31,376 bases of DNA, taken from Lachnospiraceae bacterium UBA7225. Its GTDB lineage: Bacteria > Bacillota > Clostridia > Lachnospirales > Lachnospiraceae. The stretch is from NCBI GenBank assembly GCA_002473385.1, contig DKTR01000112.1:426-31801 (forward strand). Direction: 5' to 3'. A model generated the notes under the pieces. That model was not told the origin of the DNA, searched no databases, and saw only the letters and a list, made by a program, of their open reading frames with translations. Every line of letters starts with the position of its first letter. Within the stretch, counting starts at the first letter, position 1. Positions 28,536 to 31,376 of this stretch are shown here, in pieces. The position numbers were made by a program, and so were the translations under genes.

Positions 28536-29318
28536 TCAGTCAAACACACCGCTGCGGATTCCTTCTAAATCGAGTGTGACAAACGCAAATCCGAGCTCCC
28601 TGATTTTCTGAATCTGCCCGGTAAGCGTTACAAGTCTTTCCATATCCCCCCGCGGCACCTCGATGCGCGCGATTTCATCATGTACCCGCACACGGCATGC
28701 TGCAAACCCGGCATCGTGCAGAATTGCTTCCGCTGCCCCCACTTTACGCAGTTTTTCAGCCGTCAGATGCGTATTGTATGGGAAACGTGATGCCAGACAT
28801 GCCTGTGACGGCTTGTTCCAGATCGAAATTCCCCACTTTTTTGCCTGCATACGGATATCCTGTTTTGTAAATCCGCTCTCAAAAAGCGGCGAAAATATAC
28901 CCATTTCCTCTGCAGCCTGCGCTCCCGGGCGATAAACCTTCGCATCATCTGCATTCTTGCCGTCCGCCACCGTCACAAAGCCATTTTCTGCGGCGCATGC
29001 CTTAATCTGTCCCATCAGATATTTCTTGCAAAAATAACAGCGCCGCTTGTCATTTCCGGCAAACTCCGGAATCGCAAGCACATCCGCCTCCAGAATACGG
29101 TAATTGGTCCCGATTTTCCGAAGAAGCTGCTCTGCCTCACGTACTTCCGCCTCCGGCATCATCATCCCCCGGCAAAGAACCGCAAGCACCCTCTCCTCTC
29201 CAAGCGCCCGCAGCGCCGCTGCCAGCAGAAAATGTGAGTCAATTCCCCCGGAGTACGCCACTGCCAGCTTTCCTTTTTCCTGCAGAATACGCTGCAGCTT
29301 ATCTATTTTTTCTGTCAT
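28536..29318 (-). CDS. larE: LarE, ATP-dependent sulfur transferase for the nickel-pincer cofactor
   Basis: LarE adenylylates the carboxylates of the LarB product and replaces their oxygen with sulfur. This 260-residue protein shows the PP-loop SGGIDS at 23-28 and the family blocks VADGKNADDAKVYRPG and NKPSQACLASRFPYNTHLTA. Cys174 in ACLASR corresponds to Cys176 of Lactobacillus LarE, which gives up its own sulfur. Two further cysteines, Cys94 and Cys97 in RCYFCKKY, complete a three-cysteine set of the kind that binds a [4Fe-4S] cluster in catalytic LarE enzymes, so this one may be reusable. AAAGGAAAAAGACT precedes the ATG. The gene follows nfo by about 30 bases. Confidence 0.93.
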   Translation of the reverse strand: MTEKIDKLQRILQEKGKLAVAYSGGIDSHFLLAAALRALGEERVLAVLCRGMMMPEAEVREAEQLLRKIGTNYRILEADVLAIPEFAGNDKRRCYFCKKYLMGQIKACAAENGFVTVADGKNADDAKVYRPGAQAAEEMGIFSPLFESGFTKQDIRMQAKKWGISIWNKPSQACLASRFPYNTHLTAEKLRKVGAAEAILHDAGFAACRVRVHDEIARIEVPRGDMERLVTLTGQIQKIRELGFAFVTLDLEGIRSGVFD

Positions 29319-29349
29319 AGTCTTTTTCCTTTAGATACTAAAAATACTG

Positions 29350-30186
29350 CTATTCCTGCTCATACCGGCTGCGAAGCAGCGCTATTTCGCGTGCGTAACC
29401 CTCATCGTCATTGGGTGTTTCCAGAATGAACGGCAGATGGCAGAGCCTGGGATGATTTATCACACGCACCAGCGCTTCCAGCCCGATCTGTCCCTCGCCG
29501 ATCCTCGCATGACGGTCTTTATGGCTGCCGAGCGGATTCATACTGTCATTTAAATGAATGGCACAGAGCCGTTCCAGCCCAATGATACGGTCGAACTCTT
29601 CCAGAACACCATCCAGATTGCCGGCAATATCATAGCCTCCGTCCCACACATGGCAGGTGTCCAGACAGATGCCCATCTTTTCCTGCAGCTCCACCTTATC
29701 CAGAATAGCCCGCAATTCTTCAAAATTACGTCCGATCTCACTTCCCTTGCCGGACATTGTCTCCAGCAGAACCGTTGTGCTCTGCTCCGGTGTCAGTGTT
29801 TCATTTAACATCTGCGCCGTATAGGCGATTCCCGCATCCGCCCCCTGCTTCACATGACTGCCCGGATGGAAATTGTAATAATTTCCCGGCGTGTATTCCA
29901 GCCTTTTCAAGTCGTCTGCAAAGGTATTTTTCGCAAATTCCCGCAAATGTGCGTCTGCTGAGCAGGGATTTAAGGTATATGGGGCATGCGCTACCAGCTT
30001 TGCAAATCCCTGTTCCCTGGCAAGCTCCAGAAACGCCGCTGCATCCGCCGGATCAATTTCTTTTGCCTTCCCGCCGCGCGGACTTCTTGTAAAAAACGCA
30101 AATGTATTCGCGCCTAATTTCATCGCCATTTTCCCCATCGCAAGATAGCCCTTTGATGAGGACAGATGATTTCCTATTTTTAACAT
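29350..30186 (-). CDS. nfo: Endonuclease IV (AP endonuclease)
   Basis: A 278-residue enzyme that cuts DNA 5' to abasic sites during base-excision repair, using a three-zinc centre. Conserved metal-binding blocks are NHLSSSKGY, VAHAPYTLNP, YYNFHPGSH, VLLETMSGKGSEIG, GICLDTCHVWDGGYD, IHLNDSMNPLGSHKDRHARI and GEGQIGLEAL. Length is normal. GGAG lies eight bases before the ATG. It lies between the DUF445 gene and larE on the same strand; a functional tie with the lar genes is not evident. Confidence 0.96.
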   Translation of the reverse strand: MLKIGNHLSSSKGYLAMGKMAMKLGANTFAFFTRSPRGGKAKEIDPADAAAFLELAREQGFAKLVAHAPYTLNPCSADAHLREFAKNTFADDLKRLEYTPGNYYNFHPGSHVKQGADAGIAYTAQMLNETLTPEQSTTVLLETMSGKGSEIGRNFEELRAILDKVELQEKMGICLDTCHVWDGGYDIAGNLDGVLEEFDRIIGLERLCAIHLNDSMNPLGSHKDRHARIGEGQIGLEALVRVINHPRLCHLPFILETPNDDEGYAREIALLRSRYEQE

Positions 30187-30261
30187 ATATATCGCTCCAT
30201 CAAACTAATTTGCTTTTGCGTGCGCTGTTATTTTGTGATCTCTGATCAAAAAATATCCTGC

Positions 30262-31155
30262 TTAAAAGAGCAGATTTACAAAGCCGATCACCGCTCCGAG
30301 CAGACCGCCGATCCAGACCAGCGCGTTCAGCTCCCTGCGCGAGATCTCCATGATCAGCGCTTCCAGCTCCTGCATATCAAACTCGTTGATTTTGTCCTCG
30401 ACAATACCGGAAACATCCAGCCGCTCGATAAAACGCCCGGATTTCTTTTCCAGTATCTCCAGATACAGATTCCATACTTTTTCCTTAAAAACATCTTTTT
30501 TCTGCCAGAGCCAGGTGGCAGCCTCCCTGATTGGCTTATCCATCCATTTCCGGTATTCATCATCAATATAGCCCTTTATGATTTCCGGGCACTGCTCCTC
30601 AATTACCTCGTCGATCCGCTGCGCGATTGTCTCCTGCGACTTGCGGATCGCCGGCTCCGCTACCATTGCCACCATGGTGTTTAAATTCGACAGAACCTCT
30701 TCGATAGCGTAATCAAGAATAATATCTCCAACTTTCCGCGACACCAGCTGCTCTGTCACATAAGCGGACACGCTGTCTTCCACATGTTCTACAGAGGAAT
30801 CAACCGGCAGATCGATCCCTTTTTCTTCCAGAAATTCATGCACCGTGCCTTCCTCATGACCGAGCTTCTCTATCACGCTGTCCACCTTTTTGTCGAAGGC
30901 ATTGTGCAGTGTATCTGACGCAAGCGCCTTCTGCAGCGTATCCTTATCAAGCAGCTTGTCTCCAATTACCTTGCCGATTGCCTTCGCAATCCGGGGCTGC
31001 TCTTTCGGAATCAGTCCGGGCGTAAACGGCAGGGTAAACTTCCCTATTTTTACCGGATGAAACGGACGGAACAGCATCTTAATCGCGATCCCGTTCGTGA
31101 TAAGACCGATCAGCCCGCCAATGACCGGTGCAGCAATTATTTTAAAATCAATCAT
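30262..31155 (-). CDS. DUF445 family membrane protein (YheB-like)
   Basis: A 297-residue protein with one hydrophobic helix at each end (IIAAPVIGGLIGLITNGIAI and VWIGGLLGAVIGFVNLLF) and a long, charged, mostly helical middle. The block MLFRPFHPVKIGKFTLPFTP followed by GLIPKEQPRIAKAIG is the DUF445 signature. Bacillus YheB is a member; the function is unknown, though membrane-associated roles in sporulating bacteria have been suggested. The ribosome site (GAGTGG) is weak. Likely the first gene of the minus-strand cluster down to 24397. Confidence 0.88.
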   Translation of the reverse strand: MIDFKIIAAPVIGGLIGLITNGIAIKMLFRPFHPVKIGKFTLPFTPGLIPKEQPRIAKAIGKVIGDKLLDKDTLQKALASDTLHNAFDKKVDSVIEKLGHEEGTVHEFLEEKGIDLPVDSSVEHVEDSVSAYVTEQLVSRKVGDIILDYAIEEVLSNLNTMVAMVAEPAIRKSQETIAQRIDEVIEEQCPEIIKGYIDDEYRKWMDKPIREAATWLWQKKDVFKEKVWNLYLEILEKKSGRFIERLDVSGIVEDKINEFDMQELEALIMEISRRELNALVWIGGLLGAVIGFVNLLF

Positions 31156-31192
31156 TCTGTAACCACTCTTTTTCTATTGTTTCCTGTTGAAT

Positions 31193-31222
31193 ATCATATC
31201 ATAACCCACGGGCTGCTGTCCA
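31193..31222 (-). promoter_or_regulatory. Possible promoter of the DUF445 gene
   Basis: TGGACA at 31222-31217, an 18-base spacer and TATGAT at 31198-31193 on the minus strand; TGA directly before the -10 box makes it an extended element. Confidence 0.4.
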
Positions 31223-31307
31223 TGAAATTATCCTATCCGGACAGCCGGCCCCAAATTTCCAGTTCCTTTTATAAGTTTTTATAACTTCTATTTTATGATA
31301 CCAGGGT

Positions 31308-31354
31308 CCCAAAGTCATGCGTTTCATGCCTGCATGAAGAAGCATGACTTTGGG
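31308..31354. repeat. Long nested palindrome near the right edge
   Basis: CCCAAAGTCATGC at 31308-31320 is the exact reverse complement of GCATGACTTTGGG at 31342-31354. Inside, TTCATGC at 31323-31329 pairs with GCATGAA at 31332-31338, leaving only small bulges and a two-base loop. No T run follows, and no gene could be assigned to 31223-31376. It may be an intergenic palindromic repeat or the end of an element continuing past the window. Confidence 0.75.
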
Positions 31355-31376
31355 ATTTCGGGAGTGCATAAGCACG

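Overview
The window looks like a chromosomal segment of a Lachnospiraceae-type Clostridium (class Clostridia, Firmicutes). This is inferred from the protein families seen (DUF4364, DUF4250, YhaM, MutS2, a YtrA-type GntR regulator, a TIGR01212 and a DUF4080 radical SAM protein), from purine-rich Shine-Dalgarno sites before almost every gene, and from consensus sigma-A promoters. Base composition is moderate. Most genes lie on the minus strand. I see no rRNA, tRNA, CRISPR array, insertion sequence or prophage. No gene-free stretch exceeds 300 bases.

Layout. 1-861: a toxin-antitoxin locus whose Fic toxin is broken by an internal deletion, while its antitoxin, an apparent hybrid of a RelB/DinJ DNA-binding domain and a VbhA-like Fic-inhibitory tail, is intact. 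982-5022: a CmpB-family membrane protein, RlmD rRNA methyltransferase, and a YtrA-like regulator plus ABC transporter with a clear operator. 5092-6103: YhaM exoribonuclease with its own terminator and promoter. 6252-9397 (plus strand): mutS2 and an orphan OmpR-type response regulator. 9312-12772: TrmL, an AIR-synthase-like protein, a VanW-family surface protein and an overlooked 36-residue membrane peptide, read from one good promoter. 12752-16445: TIGR01212 radical SAM, DUF4364 winged helix and DUF4080 radical SAM genes as a tightly coupled operon, followed by a possible 19-residue ORF. 16491-16871: a small basic membrane protein on the plus strand that overlaps the end of rarA. 16789-19507: membrane protein, polysaccharide deacetylase and RarA. 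19531-22422: ClpB with the coupled small gene for a DUF4250 protein. 22594-24382 (plus): MATE exporter and a histidine-rich YmaF protein, closed by a strong terminator. 24397-31222: an FAD dehydrogenase, a small alarmone-hydrolase-like HD protein, the nickel-pincer cofactor genes larC, larB and larE, endonuclease IV and a DUF445 membrane protein, all on the minus strand and probably largely co-transcribed. The right edge carries a long palindrome.

Most of this is core housekeeping: DNA repair (MutS2, RarA, Nfo), RNA modification and decay (RlmD, TrmL, YhaM), proteostasis (ClpB) and envelope functions (VanW, deacetylase, ABC and MATE transporters). The parts most worth a second look are the decayed Fic module with its hybrid antitoxin, the lar genes without larA, the transcription terminator embedded in the coding sequence of the convergent response regulator, the unlisted small ORFs (36 and 19 residues) around 12.6-12.8 kb, and the palindrome at the right edge. 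I did not find a clearly new multi-gene defence or biosynthetic system.
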